From JAJFIE01 sp964344255 (GTDB lineage Bacteria; Pseudomonadota; Alphaproteobacteria; Rhodospirillales; Casp-alpha2): a stretch of DNA of 64,000 nucleotides. The DNA is taken from positions 115,598 to 179,597 of the forward strand of contig CAYFMQ010000006.1 in the NCBI GenBank assembly GCA_964344255.1, given 5' to 3'. The notes beneath the pieces were generated by a model that was not told where the DNA came from, made no database searches, and worked only from the letters and a program-made list of their open reading frames with translations. Below are positions 41,275 to 49,770 of the stretch, piece after piece; the stretch's first letter is position 1; each line of letters starts with the position of its first letter. A program made the position numbers and the translations under genes.

Positions 41275-43368
41275 ATGCCGGAAACCCTGCATCGTTTACA
41301 ACCCTTGATGGCGCCCCGGTCCGTCGCCATCGTGGGGGCGTCGCCCCGCGAGGGAAGTTTCGGCAACAATGTGATCCGGGTTCTCCTGGATGGCGGCTAT
41401 GACGGCGCGTGGTATCCGGTAAATCCCAAGTATGACGAGATAGAGGGCAAACAGTGTTACGCAACGCTGGGTGATCTCCCCTCGCCTGTCGATCAGGTCA
41501 TCGCCTGCGTTAATGGCCAGCGCATGGAAGCGCTGTTCGATGACGCCATCGCAGCAGGTATCCCCGCCATCACCGTCTTTGACAGTTGCTACATTGAAAA
41601 CGACACGAACCCTCCCCTGTTGCAGCGTCTCCGAGACAAATCCCGCGATTCGGGCCTATTGGTTTGCGGCGGAAACGGCATGGGGTTCTATAATTTCGAT
41701 GCCTGCACCCACGCCAGTTTTCAGGGCCCCATGACCGATCAGGCGGGCGGCGTCAGCCTGATCGCCCATTCCGGCTCCGTGTTCGTTCTGTTGGCCAATC
41801 ACGATTTGCGTCACCGCTTCAACATGGTGGTTTCCGCGTCCCAGGAAATCAGCTGTAGCGTCGCCGATTACATGGACTACGCGCTCGATCAGCCTTCAAC
41901 CCGGGTCATCGCGCTGTTTATTGAAACCATTCGTGATCCGGAGGGCTTTGTCAGGGCCCTTGCCAGGGCCAATGAGAGAAAGATACCGGTCGTCGCGCTT
42001 AAAACCGGCCGGACGGCGGAGAGCGCCAAACTTGCCGCAACCCATTCGGGCGCCATTGCCGGGAATGATGCGGCCTATGAAGCCCTGTTCAACCGATATG
42101 GCGTGATCCGGGCGAAAAACCTGGATGATCTGCTGGCGATCTCGGCCGTCCTGTCGCAGCCTCTTCCCATCGGCGAAGGCGGGTTCGCCGCCGTTACGGA
42201 TTCAGGGGGCTTGTGCGAACTGCTGATGGATCTGGCGTCTGATTTGGAGCAGCCCTTTGCCGATCTGTCACCTAAGACTCTATCCGCTTTGGCAAACCGC
42301 CTGCCCCACGGCCTTGCCCCGGGCAATCCATTGGATGCCGCCGGATCCCTGACGGAAGACTTCGCACCGGTGTTTCGCGACTGCCTGTCGATCATGCTGC
42401 AGGACCCGGCCGTCGCCCTTGCGGCTTTCGAGTTCGAGATTCAGGACCGATACCAGTACATGCCCGAATTTCTAGACATCGCCAAAGCCGCCGGCAAGGA
42501 AGCCGGGAAACCGGTGATTGCGCTCAACAGCTTCTCGGGCGCCTTCAATCACGACATCGCCTGCGAGCTGGCCGATGCCGGGGTGCCGCTGATCAACGGG
42601 GTGGAAACCTGCCTGAACGCCGCCCGAGGAGCCCTGGCCTATCGCGATTTTCTTCAGCGTCCAGCAGACCCGGCGCCTGACAGCCCCGCACGTGAGATTA
42701 TCGGGAAATGGCGTACCCGCCTGTCTGAGGGAAAAGAGGTATCGGAGCATGAAGCCCTATCCCTGCTTGGCGATTTCGGCGTGCCGGTCGTCAATTGCAG
42801 GGTCGCCGCAACGCTTGATGAGGTTTTGGCGAGCGCTAAGGAACTCGGATACCCCGTGGCCCTGAAAACGGCGGTGGAAGGGATCGAGCACAAGAGCGAT
42901 GCCGGGGGCGTCAGTCTGAACCTGGCGGACGAGGAAGCGTTATCCGAAGCTTATAATGACATGTCGGAAAGGCTCGGGCCTGAAGCCGTCGTCCAACCCA
43001 TGATCGATCAGGGGGCCGAGATAGCTTTCGGCATGACGGCGGACGACCAGTTCGGCCCTATCGTCATGCTCGCCGCCGGCGGCACGTTGATCGAGTTGAT
43101 GGCGGAAAGAAGTGTCGCCCTGGCGCCGTTGGGCGTTGGCGAAGCTGGCCGCATGCTGGACGGGCTCAAGGTGAAGAAACTGCTTGAAGGACACAGGGGA
43201 ACGGCGGCGTCGGACAGGCAAGCACTGCTCCATGTCCTTTCCGCTTTTTCCGTCATGGTGGACAGCCTGGCCGATGTTCTGGAGTCAGTCGACGTCAATC
43301 CGATGATCTGCGGACCGGCAGGGTGTGTTGCCGCCGATGCATTGATCATTCCAAGGAAACTGGACTGA
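41275..43368 (+). CDS. Acyl-CoA synthetase (NDP-forming), fused alpha-beta type
   Basis: ADP-forming acetate/acyl-CoA ligase of 697 residues. The CoA-binding Rossmann domain (APRSVAIVGASPREGSFGNN), the CoA-ligase domains with the phospho-histidine region ATHSGAIAGNDAAYEALF, and the C-terminal ATP-grasp domain (ALSLLGDFGVPVVNCRVAAT, AAVEGIEHKSDAGGVSL-like KTAVEGIEHKSDAGGVSLNL, VQPMIDQGAEIAFGM) are in the usual order. The enzyme makes or uses acyl-CoA with ATP/ADP; substrate unknown (acetate, other acids, or a pimeloyl-type acid). GGAGAGGA precedes the ATG. It is flanked by two ABM-like genes on the other strand. Confidence 0.93.
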   Translation: MPETLHRLQPLMAPRSVAIVGASPREGSFGNNVIRVLLDGGYDGAWYPVNPKYDEIEGKQCYATLGDLPSPVDQVIACVNGQRMEALFDDAIAAGIPAITVFDSCYIENDTNPPLLQRLRDKSRDSGLLVCGGNGMGFYNFDACTHASFQGPMTDQAGGVSLIAHSGSVFVLLANHDLRHRFNMVVSASQEISCSVADYMDYALDQPSTRVIALFIETIRDPEGFVRALARANERKIPVVALKTGRTAESAKLAATHSGAIAGNDAAYEALFNRYGVIRAKNLDDLLAISAVLSQPLPIGEGGFAAVTDSGGLCELLMDLASDLEQPFADLSPKTLSALANRLPHGLAPGNPLDAAGSLTEDFAPVFRDCLSIMLQDPAVALAAFEFEIQDRYQYMPEFLDIAKAAGKEAGKPVIALNSFSGAFNHDIACELADAGVPLINGVETCLNAARGALAYRDFLQRPADPAPDSPAREIIGKWRTRLSEGKEVSEHEALSLLGDFGVPVVNCRVAATLDEVLASAKELGYPVALKTAVEGIEHKSDAGGVSLNLADEEALSEAYNDMSERLGPEAVVQPMIDQGAEIAFGMTADDQFGPIVMLAAGGTLIELMAERSVALAPLGVGEAGRMLDGLKVKKLLEGHRGTAASDRQALLHVLSAFSVMVDSLADVLESVDVNPMICGPAGCVAADALIIPRKLD

Positions 43369-43372
43369 CTGT

Positions 43373-43795
43373 TTAAGCGCTCTTCGCGAAAGATAAGCCG
43401 TTCATCACGCGATCCGCCGCGCTGTGCAGGGCGGCGGCGATGGAGCCTTCCTCATGCAGCCGGCGCTTCGTTCCGGGAACCGGCTCCATTTCCATATCCA
43501 CGAAGGTGTTCCAGGCGTCCTTGCCGTAGCGTTGCAGGGCGCTTTCGTAGATTTTCGCCCGCCAGGCGTCGACGTGTTCCAGCGTGATCCAGTGCAGGAT
43601 AAAGGCGACGACGTGGCCGTTCCGCTTCTCCGTTTCCAGGCCGATGAAGCCGGGCTGGCGGGTAGCGACGGCGGCCATCTCGCGCGCGGCGCGGACGCGG
43701 CCGTTCATGCCGCCCCTTTCCCGTCCCACGTGGATAACGATCTTGTAGCCGTCCTGGCCGGTGCGGTCGCGGGTTGATTGCTGCCGGGTAATCAT
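43373..43795 (-). CDS. ABM-like small protein, overlapping ftsB
   Basis: A 140-residue protein with an N-terminal ABM-like half: YKIVIHVGRERGGMNGRVRA, ATRQPGFIGLETEKRNGHVVAFI, LEHVDAWRAKIYESALQRYGKDAW. The C-terminal 40 residues (EEGSIAAALHSAADRVMNGL) are an extra helical tail. It is similar in pattern to the gene at 40803-41141 but more divergent. The start overlaps the ftsB stop as ATGA (43792-43795), which implies coupled translation with a cell-division gene. Function unknown. Confidence 0.8.
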   Translation of the reverse strand: MITRQQSTRDRTGQDGYKIVIHVGRERGGMNGRVRAAREMAAVATRQPGFIGLETEKRNGHVVAFILHWITLEHVDAWRAKIYESALQRYGKDAWNTFVDMEMEPVPGTKRRLHEEGSIAAALHSAADRVMNGLSFAKSA

Positions 43796-44118
43796 TCTTC
43801 GGTCTCCTTCTCGTAAAGGATGACGATGTCGTTGGCGTAACCGAAATTGAGCATGACGCGCGCCCGTTCCTCGAGCATGTCCGGGTCGAGGTTATCGGGA
43901 CGCAGCAGGCTTACCCTGTTTTCAAGCATGTCCCGCTGGCGGCGGGCTTCTTCGAGAACCGGTTTGGTTTCGGCGATCACCTGCTTCAGGCGCCAGTAGG
44001 TCAGAAGTCCACGATCGCCGTGAACGACGTGAAAACCGAAATAGGCGATAGAGCAGATGCCGATCAGCGGTCCGATCATGGCGCGCACGCGCGCACGGAT
44101 GTCGTAGATCAATCCCAT
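43792..44118 (-). CDS. ftsB: Septum formation initiator FtsB/DivIC
   Basis: Bitopic division protein that bridges FtsL and FtsQ at the septum. One membrane helix near the N-terminus (MIGPLIGICSIAYFGFHVV), then a leucine-zipper-like coiled coil (LKQVIAETKPVLEEARRQRDM), and the short C-terminal DPDMLEERARVMLNFGYANDIVIL, which is the conserved FtsB end. The 108 residues are normal. In many alphaproteobacteria ftsB lies next to eno and upstream of pdhA; here an A+T-rich insertion separates it from eno. Confidence 0.93.
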   Translation of the reverse strand: MGLIYDIRARVRAMIGPLIGICSIAYFGFHVVHGDRGLLTYWRLKQVIAETKPVLEEARRQRDMLENRVSLLRPDNLDPDMLEERARVMLNFGYANDIVILYEKETEE

Positions 44119-44429
44119 AAGAACGCCTTCGCAATAACCTTCTGTTCATGCGGTTAGGCCAAAACCCGACTCCACTGTGAGTCATAGGTGTTAAAAAGTC
44201 GTTACCGATGCGACTCGGCGGAATCCTTGAGATTTAGACAATTCAGGCCTTGTTCGGAAAAATGCAGTCGATGATGTATAGGCATCAATAATCTACACAA
44301 TATTTAGTTTCCCTTTTAGGTGTTCAACTGTGCGTGCCAACAATGAAATTTATTTTCGGTCATTTGGATTTCTGACGTAAAATAGGTGGTAATTATAAGA
44401 TTTATTTCGTGCAAAAGAGGTGGGTATCC
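44119..44429. other. Intergenic region between ftsB and the abortive-infection gene
   Basis: 311 bases without a gene, more A+T-rich than the surroundings from about 44240. It contains a perfect hairpin GACTC-N6-GAGTC at 44168-44183, presumably in the ftsB leader, and presumably the promoters of both divergent genes. AGAGGTGG at about 44416-44423 is the ribosome site of the Abi gene. I see no repeats that would mark insertion ends. Confidence 0.5.
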
Positions 44430-45332
44430 ATGGATATTTCTCATCTAACAAGGCGTGATATTGCAGATGCGGTTACTATTGAGGAAATCAATTGGAGCGG
44501 GCGATTAGATGAGCATGAGTTTCTAAGCAGGATTTTTGATTTAAATTCTTTGCCTTCACATGACAGTCGTTTTCCAAACATGGCAGGAGATATCTGGCAG
44601 CATAGGGTAAATAATCCCTACGATTGGGAAGACGATTGGGTGTTCTATGATGATCGCCTTAATCTACCAGCATGCGATGATGATGAGTACCTACTGTTTC
44701 TGTGTGAAATGGTACATCCTGTAGTACGCAGTGACAGTATCGAAGCTCAAAAAATTGTGCAGTTATTCAATTCGTTTCTTTGCAATGATGGGTTTGAGCT
44801 TGTCGAAAAGGCCCGTATTTCCAACAAACCAGTCTATGTTGGAAGACGAATGGGTGCGGATAAATTACCCGGAATTACTGTTGCCAAAGATACGTTGGCA
44901 AGGATTGATAGTTCGTATGTATCTCAACAGATTACTAGAATGGAAGCAGCGATTGAAAATGACCCAACATTAGCAATCGGCACATCTAAGGAACTTGTTG
45001 AAACGTGCTGTAAAACGTTACTAGAAGAACGGGGAGCAGAGATTCCAAAAAACTCTGATCTGCCTCAATTGGTAAAACTAGCTGTGAAAGAGCTTCAACT
45101 TACGCCAGATGATATTCCTGATTCTGCAAAAGCATCAACAACAATTAAGAAATTGCTGAGTAACCTTGCAACAATAACTCAGGGTATTGCGGAATTAAGA
45201 AATAGCTATGGAACGGGTCACGGGAAAAGTGCCAAAACTGGCGGCCTTAAACCCCGCCACGCCAAACTTGCTGTTGGGGCAGCTTCCACTCTGTCAGTAT
45301 TTCTGATGGAGACCCATTCCCATCGAGAGTAA
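44430..45332 (+). CDS. Abortive infection protein (AbiJ_N3-like plus Abi_C domain)
   Basis: Putative phage-defence protein of 300 residues. The C-terminal half has the Abi_C (PF14355) pattern: SKELVETCCKTLLEERGAEI, LPQLVKLAVKELQL, the diagnostic LRNSYGTGHGKSAKTGG, then LKPRHAKLAVGAASTLSVFLMETH. The YGTGHG-x(10-15)-RHAKLAV signature is typical of this HEPN-related domain. The N-terminal half resembles AbiJ N-terminal domains (FDLNSLPSHDSRFPNMAGDIWQH). Base composition and codon use are visibly more A+T-rich than in any neighbour, which fits recent horizontal gain. It converges on eno with the two stops adjacent. A single-gene defence system, probably acting by RNA damage or translation arrest, is the most likely role. 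Confidence 0.85.
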   Translation: MDISHLTRRDIADAVTIEEINWSGRLDEHEFLSRIFDLNSLPSHDSRFPNMAGDIWQHRVNNPYDWEDDWVFYDDRLNLPACDDDEYLLFLCEMVHPVVRSDSIEAQKIVQLFNSFLCNDGFELVEKARISNKPVYVGRRMGADKLPGITVAKDTLARIDSSYVSQQITRMEAAIENDPTLAIGTSKELVETCCKTLLEERGAEIPKNSDLPQLVKLAVKELQLTPDDIPDSAKASTTIKKLLSNLATITQGIAELRNSYGTGHGKSAKTGGLKPRHAKLAVGAASTLSVFLMETHSHRE

Positions 45333-46607
45333 TTACCGAAGAATGGACCGCCCGGCGTACTCGGCGCTGGGGCCGAGCTCCTCTTCGATGCGGATGAGCT
45401 GGTTGTATTTCGCCAGCCGGTCCGAGCGGCTCAAGGAGCCGGTCTTGATCTGACCCGCGTTGGTAGCCACCGCGATATCGGCGATGGTTGCATCCTCCGT
45501 TTCGCCGGAGCGGTGCGAAATGACGGACGTGTAGTTGGCCCGGTGCGCCATATCGACGGCTTCCAGGGTCTCGCTCAGCGTGCCGATCTGATTCACCTTG
45601 ACGAGGATCGAATTGGCGATGCCCTTTTCGATGCCTTCGGCCAGGCGTTTGGGGTTGGTGACGAACAGGTCGTCTCCCACAAGCTGCACCTTGTTACCGA
45701 TGGCGTCGGTCAAGGCCTTCCAGCCGTCCCAGTCGTCCTCGGCCATGCCGTCCTCGATGGAAATAATGGGATAGCGGCTGACGAGGTCTTCGTAGTATTT
45801 GACCATGCCCGCTGAATCGAGGGATTTACCCTCGCCCGCCAGTTCGTACGTGCCATCCTTGAAGAATTCCGTCGAGGCGGCGTCGAGCGCCAGCATGACG
45901 TCGTCGCCGGGTTTGTAACCCGCGCCTTCGATGGACTTCATGATGAAATCCAGCGCGTCCGATGAACTGGCCAGCGCCGGGGCGAAACCGCCCTCGTCGC
46001 CCACGTTGGTGTTGTGGCCGGCCTCGCTCAGGCCTTTCTTGAGGGTATGGAAAATCTCGGCGCCCATGCGGATGGCGTCAGAGCAGCTTGCGCCGCCAAC
46101 GGGCATGACCATGAATTCCTGGATATCGATGGGATTGTCCGCGTGCTCGCCGCCGTTGATGATGTTCATCATGGGCACCGGCAGGGTGCGGGCGAAGACA
46201 CCGCCCATGTATCGGTAAAGCGGCGTGTCCAACTCGTCCGCCGTGGCTTTTGCGACCGCCAGCGAGACGCCCAGGATGGCGTTTGCGCCCAAACGGCCCT
46301 TGTTGTCGGTGCCGTCCAGTTCGATCATGGAGGTGTCGATCAGCAACTGTTCTTCGGAATCCATGCCCGCCAGCGCGTCGTAAATCTCGCCGTTCACCGC
46401 ATCGACGGCGTCCTGTACGCCCTTGCCGCCGTAACGGCCCTTGTCACCGTCGCGTTTTTCGACAGCCTCATGCGCGCCGGTGGAAGCGCCGGAGGGCACC
46501 CCTGCCCGGCCCTTGGCGCCGGATTCCAGCACCACGTCCACTTCGACGGTGGGATTTCCGCGGCTGTCGAGAATTTCACGGCCAACAATATCGATGATGG
46601 CGGTCAT
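45333..46607 (-). CDS. eno: Enolase
   Basis: Converts 2-phosphoglycerate to phosphoenolpyruvate in glycolysis. The 424 residues match family length. Signatures: GREILDSRGNPTVEVDVVL, PSGASTGAHEAVE, GGEHADNPIDIQEFM, SIEDGMAEDDWDGW and the catalytic-site SHRSGETEDATIADIAVATN. It ends the tpiA-secG-pyrG-kdsA-eno series on the minus strand, an arrangement conserved in alphaproteobacteria. Confidence 0.98.
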   Translation of the reverse strand: MTAIIDIVGREILDSRGNPTVEVDVVLESGAKGRAGVPSGASTGAHEAVEKRDGDKGRYGGKGVQDAVDAVNGEIYDALAGMDSEEQLLIDTSMIELDGTDNKGRLGANAILGVSLAVAKATADELDTPLYRYMGGVFARTLPVPMMNIINGGEHADNPIDIQEFMVMPVGGASCSDAIRMGAEIFHTLKKGLSEAGHNTNVGDEGGFAPALASSSDALDFIMKSIEGAGYKPGDDVMLALDAASTEFFKDGTYELAGEGKSLDSAGMVKYYEDLVSRYPIISIEDGMAEDDWDGWKALTDAIGNKVQLVGDDLFVTNPKRLAEGIEKGIANSILVKVNQIGTLSETLEAVDMAHRANYTSVISHRSGETEDATIADIAVATNAGQIKTGSLSRSDRLAKYNQLIRIEEELGPSAEYAGRSILR

Positions 46608-46662
46608 GGGTATTCCTTTCTTTTTGTCGCATAAGGCTGGGACCTAAAGACGACGATTTTGT

Positions 46663-47517
46663 TTATGACAAGGCTGACAAGTCAACCGGGTCCGATTTCG
46701 CCAGCTTGTCGAAGCTGGCGAGGGATTTGAGCACGCCCGGCATTTTGTCGAGCGGGATCATGTTGGGCCCGTCGCTGGGCGCTGAGTCCGGGTTCTCGTG
46801 GGTTTCCATGAACACGGCGGCGATCCCGATCGAGATGGCGGCGCGGGCCAGCACGGGTGCGAATTCCCGCTGACCGCCCGACGTGCCGCCCTGGCCGCCC
46901 GGCTGCTGCACGGAATGGGTCGCGTCGAACACGACGGGATATCCCGTTGCGGCCAGGATGGGCAGCGCGCGCATGTCGGAAACAAGCGTGTTGTAGCCGA
47001 AGCTGGCCCCCCGTTCGCAGAGCATGATCTTACGGTTCCCCGTGCTCTCCACCTTCTTGACCACGTTCGCCATGTCCCAGGGAGCCAGGAACTGGCCCTT
47101 CTTGATGTTGATGGCGGCGCCGCTTTCGCCGGCGGCGATCAACAGGTCCGTCTGGCGGCAAAGGTAGGCCGGTATCTGCAATACATCGACGGCCTTGGCG
47201 ACCTCGGCGCACTGGTGCGGTTCGTGCACGTCTGTGATGACCGGGCAGCCGACGGTGTCGCGGACTTCGGCGAAGATTTCAAGGGCCTTGTCCATGCCGA
47301 TGCCGCGGAGGCTGTCCACGCTGGTGCGGTTGGCTTTGTCGAAGGATGACTTGTAGATCAGCCCCAAGCCAAGTTCATCCGTCATCTGTTTCAGGCGCTG
47401 GGCCGTTTCAAGGGCGTGGTCGCGGCTTTCCATGGCGCACGGTCCGGCAATCAGCGTGAACGGCCGGTCGTTGGCGACATCAAGCGATCCAATGGTGACA
47501 GAATGACTGGTGGACAT
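46663..47517 (-). CDS. kdsA: 3-deoxy-8-phosphooctulonate synthase
   Basis: Condenses PEP with arabinose 5-phosphate to KDO 8-phosphate for lipopolysaccharide. The N-terminal segment FTLIAGPCAMESRDHAL has a cysteine where metal-independent class I enzymes have asparagine, so this appears to be the metal-dependent class. KSSFDKANRTS, GCPVITDVHEPHQ, IPAYLCRQTDLL and VFMETHENPDSAPSDGPNM are standard. The 284 residues are normal. It lies between pyrG and eno. Confidence 0.97.
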   Translation of the reverse strand: MSTSHSVTIGSLDVANDRPFTLIAGPCAMESRDHALETAQRLKQMTDELGLGLIYKSSFDKANRTSVDSLRGIGMDKALEIFAEVRDTVGCPVITDVHEPHQCAEVAKAVDVLQIPAYLCRQTDLLIAAGESGAAINIKKGQFLAPWDMANVVKKVESTGNRKIMLCERGASFGYNTLVSDMRALPILAATGYPVVFDATHSVQQPGGQGGTSGGQREFAPVLARAAISIGIAAVFMETHENPDSAPSDGPNMIPLDKMPGVLKSLASFDKLAKSDPVDLSALS

Positions 47518-47576
47518 GAAAGTTCCTTATATCAGACCGTCAAAATACGCCTTATGCGGCCATATGCAAGACGGGC

Positions 47577-49202
47577 TTATACAAGACGGGACTGCTCAAC
47601 CGCGGCCTGGATAAACGAAGTAAACAGCGGATGGGGATCGAAGGGCTTGGATTTCAGCTCGGGATGGAACTGAACGCCGATGAACCAGGGATGATCCGGC
47701 CACTCGACGATTTCCGGCAGCAATCCGTCGGGCGACATACCGGAGAACTTGAGGCCGATGTTTTCCAGCTGTTCGCGGTACTTGGTGTTGACCTCGTAAC
47801 GGTGGCGGTGGCGCTCGGAAATGGATTCTGTACCGTAGATTTCCCGCACCCGCGTTCCCTCGCCAAGGGTACAGGCATAGGCGCCCAGGCGCATGGTGCC
47901 GCCGAGGTCGCCGTCGTTCCGGCGTTTTTCCAGATCGTTGCCCTTCATCCATTCCGTCATCAAACCGACGAGCGGTTCCGAGGTGGGGCCGAATTCCGTG
48001 GAGGATGCCCCTTCGATGCCGGCCATATTGCGGGCCGCCTCGATCACCGCCATCTGCATGCCGAAACAGATACCGAAATAGGGTACGCCGCGTTCGCGGG
48101 CGAAGGTTGCAGCGGAAATCTTACCCTCCGAGCCCCGTTCGCCGAAGCCGCCGGGGACCAGGATGCCGTGAACGCCGTCGAGATGGGGAACCGGATCTTC
48201 TTCGTCGAAAATTTCCGATTCAATCCAGTTCATGTTGACCTTGACGTTGTTGGCGATGCCGCCGTGATCCAGCGCTTCGGCCAGGGATTTATAGGCATCC
48301 AGCAGGCCTGTGTACTTACCGACAACGGCGATGGTGACCTCACCTTCCGGGCGTACGACCCGCTCGACGATACCGGACCAGCGCGTCAGGTCGGGCTTGG
48401 CGGTTTCGAGACCAAAGTGACGGCAGACCTCCTCGTCGAGGCCTTCTTCATGGTAGCTGATCGGCACCTGGTATATGGAGTTCACATCGAGCGCCGGAAT
48501 GACGGCTTCTTCGCGCACATTACAGAACAGCGATATCTTGCGGCGCTCGCCTTCCGGCAAGGGACGGTCGGCGCGGCACAGCAGCAGGTCCGCCTTGATG
48601 CCCACGTTCAGCAGTTCCTTGACGGAATGCTGCGTCGGCTTGGTCTTCAACTCGCCCGCCGTCGGGATATAGGGCAGCAACGTCAGATGGATGTACATGG
48701 ATCGCGCCGGACCCAGTTCATTGCCCAACTGGCGGATGGCCTCCAGGAACGGCAGGCCCTCGATGTCGCCCACAGTGCCGCCGATTTCGCAAAGCACGAA
48801 ATCCTCATCCGTCAGGTCGTTTGTGACGAACTCCTTGATGGCGTCGGTGATGTGGGGAATGACCTGAATGGTAGCGCCCAGGTAATCGCCGCGGCGTTCC
48901 TTGGCGATTACGTCGGAATAGATACGGCCCGTGGTCACGTTGTCCGATTGCTTGGCGTGCACGCCGGTAAAGCGTTCGTAATGGCCCAGGTCCAGGTCGG
49001 TCTCCGCGCCATCATCGGTGACGAAGACCTCGCCGTGCTGGTAGGGGCTCATGGTGCCCGGGTCGACATTGATGTAGGGATCAAGCTTCCTTAAGCGGAC
49101 CTTGAAACCGCGCGCCTGGAGAAGCGAAGCGAGAGCCGCTGATGCCAGACCTTTTCCGAGAGAGGAAACCACGCCGCCGGTGATAAAAATGAATCGCGTC
49201 AT
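47577..49202 (-). CDS. pyrG: CTP synthase
   Basis: Amidates UTP to CTP using glutamine. The synthetase domain opens TRFIFITGGVVSSLGKGLAS and has GGTVGDIEG; the glutamine amidotransferase domain has VPGGFGERGSEGKI, the nucleophile in YFGICFGMQMAVIEAARN and the C-terminal HPWFIGVQFHPELKSKP with the His/Glu pair. I start at the ATG at 49202; three more residues precede it in the open frame. About 541 residues, the family norm. It is downstream of secG and upstream of kdsA. Confidence 0.98.
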   Translation of the reverse strand: MTRFIFITGGVVSSLGKGLASAALASLLQARGFKVRLRKLDPYINVDPGTMSPYQHGEVFVTDDGAETDLDLGHYERFTGVHAKQSDNVTTGRIYSDVIAKERRGDYLGATIQVIPHITDAIKEFVTNDLTDEDFVLCEIGGTVGDIEGLPFLEAIRQLGNELGPARSMYIHLTLLPYIPTAGELKTKPTQHSVKELLNVGIKADLLLCRADRPLPEGERRKISLFCNVREEAVIPALDVNSIYQVPISYHEEGLDEEVCRHFGLETAKPDLTRWSGIVERVVRPEGEVTIAVVGKYTGLLDAYKSLAEALDHGGIANNVKVNMNWIESEIFDEEDPVPHLDGVHGILVPGGFGERGSEGKISAATFARERGVPYFGICFGMQMAVIEAARNMAGIEGASSTEFGPTSEPLVGLMTEWMKGNDLEKRRNDGDLGGTMRLGAYACTLGEGTRVREIYGTESISERHRHRYEVNTKYREQLENIGLKFSGMSPDGLLPEIVEWPDHPWFIGVQFHPELKSKPFDPHPLFTSFIQAAVEQSRLV

Positions 49203-49255
49203 GGGGACCATACTCTACAACAACTCATGATGATTCCTACAGGCAAGAGGGACCG

Positions 49256-49279
49256 GGAGAGTGTTTTTTTTCACTCTCC
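49256..49279. other. Stem-loop with T8 loop between secG and pyrG
   Basis: GGAGAGTG (49256-49263) and CACTCTCC (49272-49279) are perfectly complementary, with a loop of eight T on the plus strand. No T-run follows on either strand, so it is not a standard terminator; it may be an mRNA processing or attenuation element between secG and pyrG. Confidence 0.4.
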
Positions 49280-49319
49280 TGAAAACTGCTTGTTTTATAA
49301 TGCATTAGGTGCGTGTTTT

Positions 49320-49643
49320 TTAATTGGCGAGAGGGGCGCTTGGCTCAGCCGGAGCCTGCTCGGTGGGTGCTACCGGCTGCAATTCGTCGAGAATCGAGCC
49401 GCGCTCGCTCCTGGAATCGGCCATGATGGCCAGCGTGAGGCTGGTCGCCATGAACAATGCGGCCAGGATCGCCGTGGTCCGGGTCAGCAGATCCGCCGTC
49501 GCGCGGCCGGTCATGAAACCGCCCATGCCGCCGCCACCGCCGCCGCCCATGCCGAGGCCGCCGCCTTCGCTACGCTGCAGAAGCACGACGCCAACGAGGC
49601 CGATGGCGATCAGAAGATGAATGACGAGCAATACGGTGGTCAT
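49320..49643 (-). CDS. secG: Preprotein translocase subunit SecG
   Basis: Small SecYEG subunit that stimulates protein translocation. Two membrane helices (VLLVIHLLIAIGLVGVVLLQ and LTRTTAILAALFMATSLTLAI) frame a glycine-rich loop (SEGGGLGMGGGGGGGMGG) and the FMTGRATADLLTRTT segment typical of SecG. The tail is Pro/Ala/Glu-rich. The 107 residues are normal. Located between tpiA and pyrG as in most alphaproteobacteria. Confidence 0.95.
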   Translation of the reverse strand: MTTVLLVIHLLIAIGLVGVVLLQRSEGGGLGMGGGGGGGMGGFMTGRATADLLTRTTAILAALFMATSLTLAIMADSRSERGSILDELQPVAPTEQAPAEPSAPLAN

Positions 49644-49701
49644 GTCGTGTTGGTTCTCAATTTAGGCCATCAAGGCCGGAAACAGATTTAAGGGGCGTGG
49701 C

Positions 49702-49738
49702 GGACACGCGCTGCGGCAGGTTTTTACTGCCTGTGTCC
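49702..49738 (-). other. Imperfect stem-loop between tpiA and secG
   Basis: Outer stem GGACAC/GTGTCC (49702-49707 with 49733-49738) and inner stem GGCAG/CTGCC (49715-49719 with 49727-49731) separated by a left-side bulge. It lies 30 bases after the tpiA stop on the minus strand. No T-run follows, so it looks like an mRNA structural element rather than a strong terminator. Confidence 0.35.
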
Positions 49739-49770
49739 ATAAATATCCAGCTTAAAAAACGATTTCTTTT

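Noticed and set aside
47631..49094. A 487-codon open frame on the plus strand opposite pyrG.
   Set aside because: It lies fully inside pyrG on the other strand, has no recognisable domain and low complexity; high-G+C third positions often open such frames.
49500..49570. GGC-rich repeat in secG.
   Set aside because: It encodes the normal glycine-rich loop of SecG.
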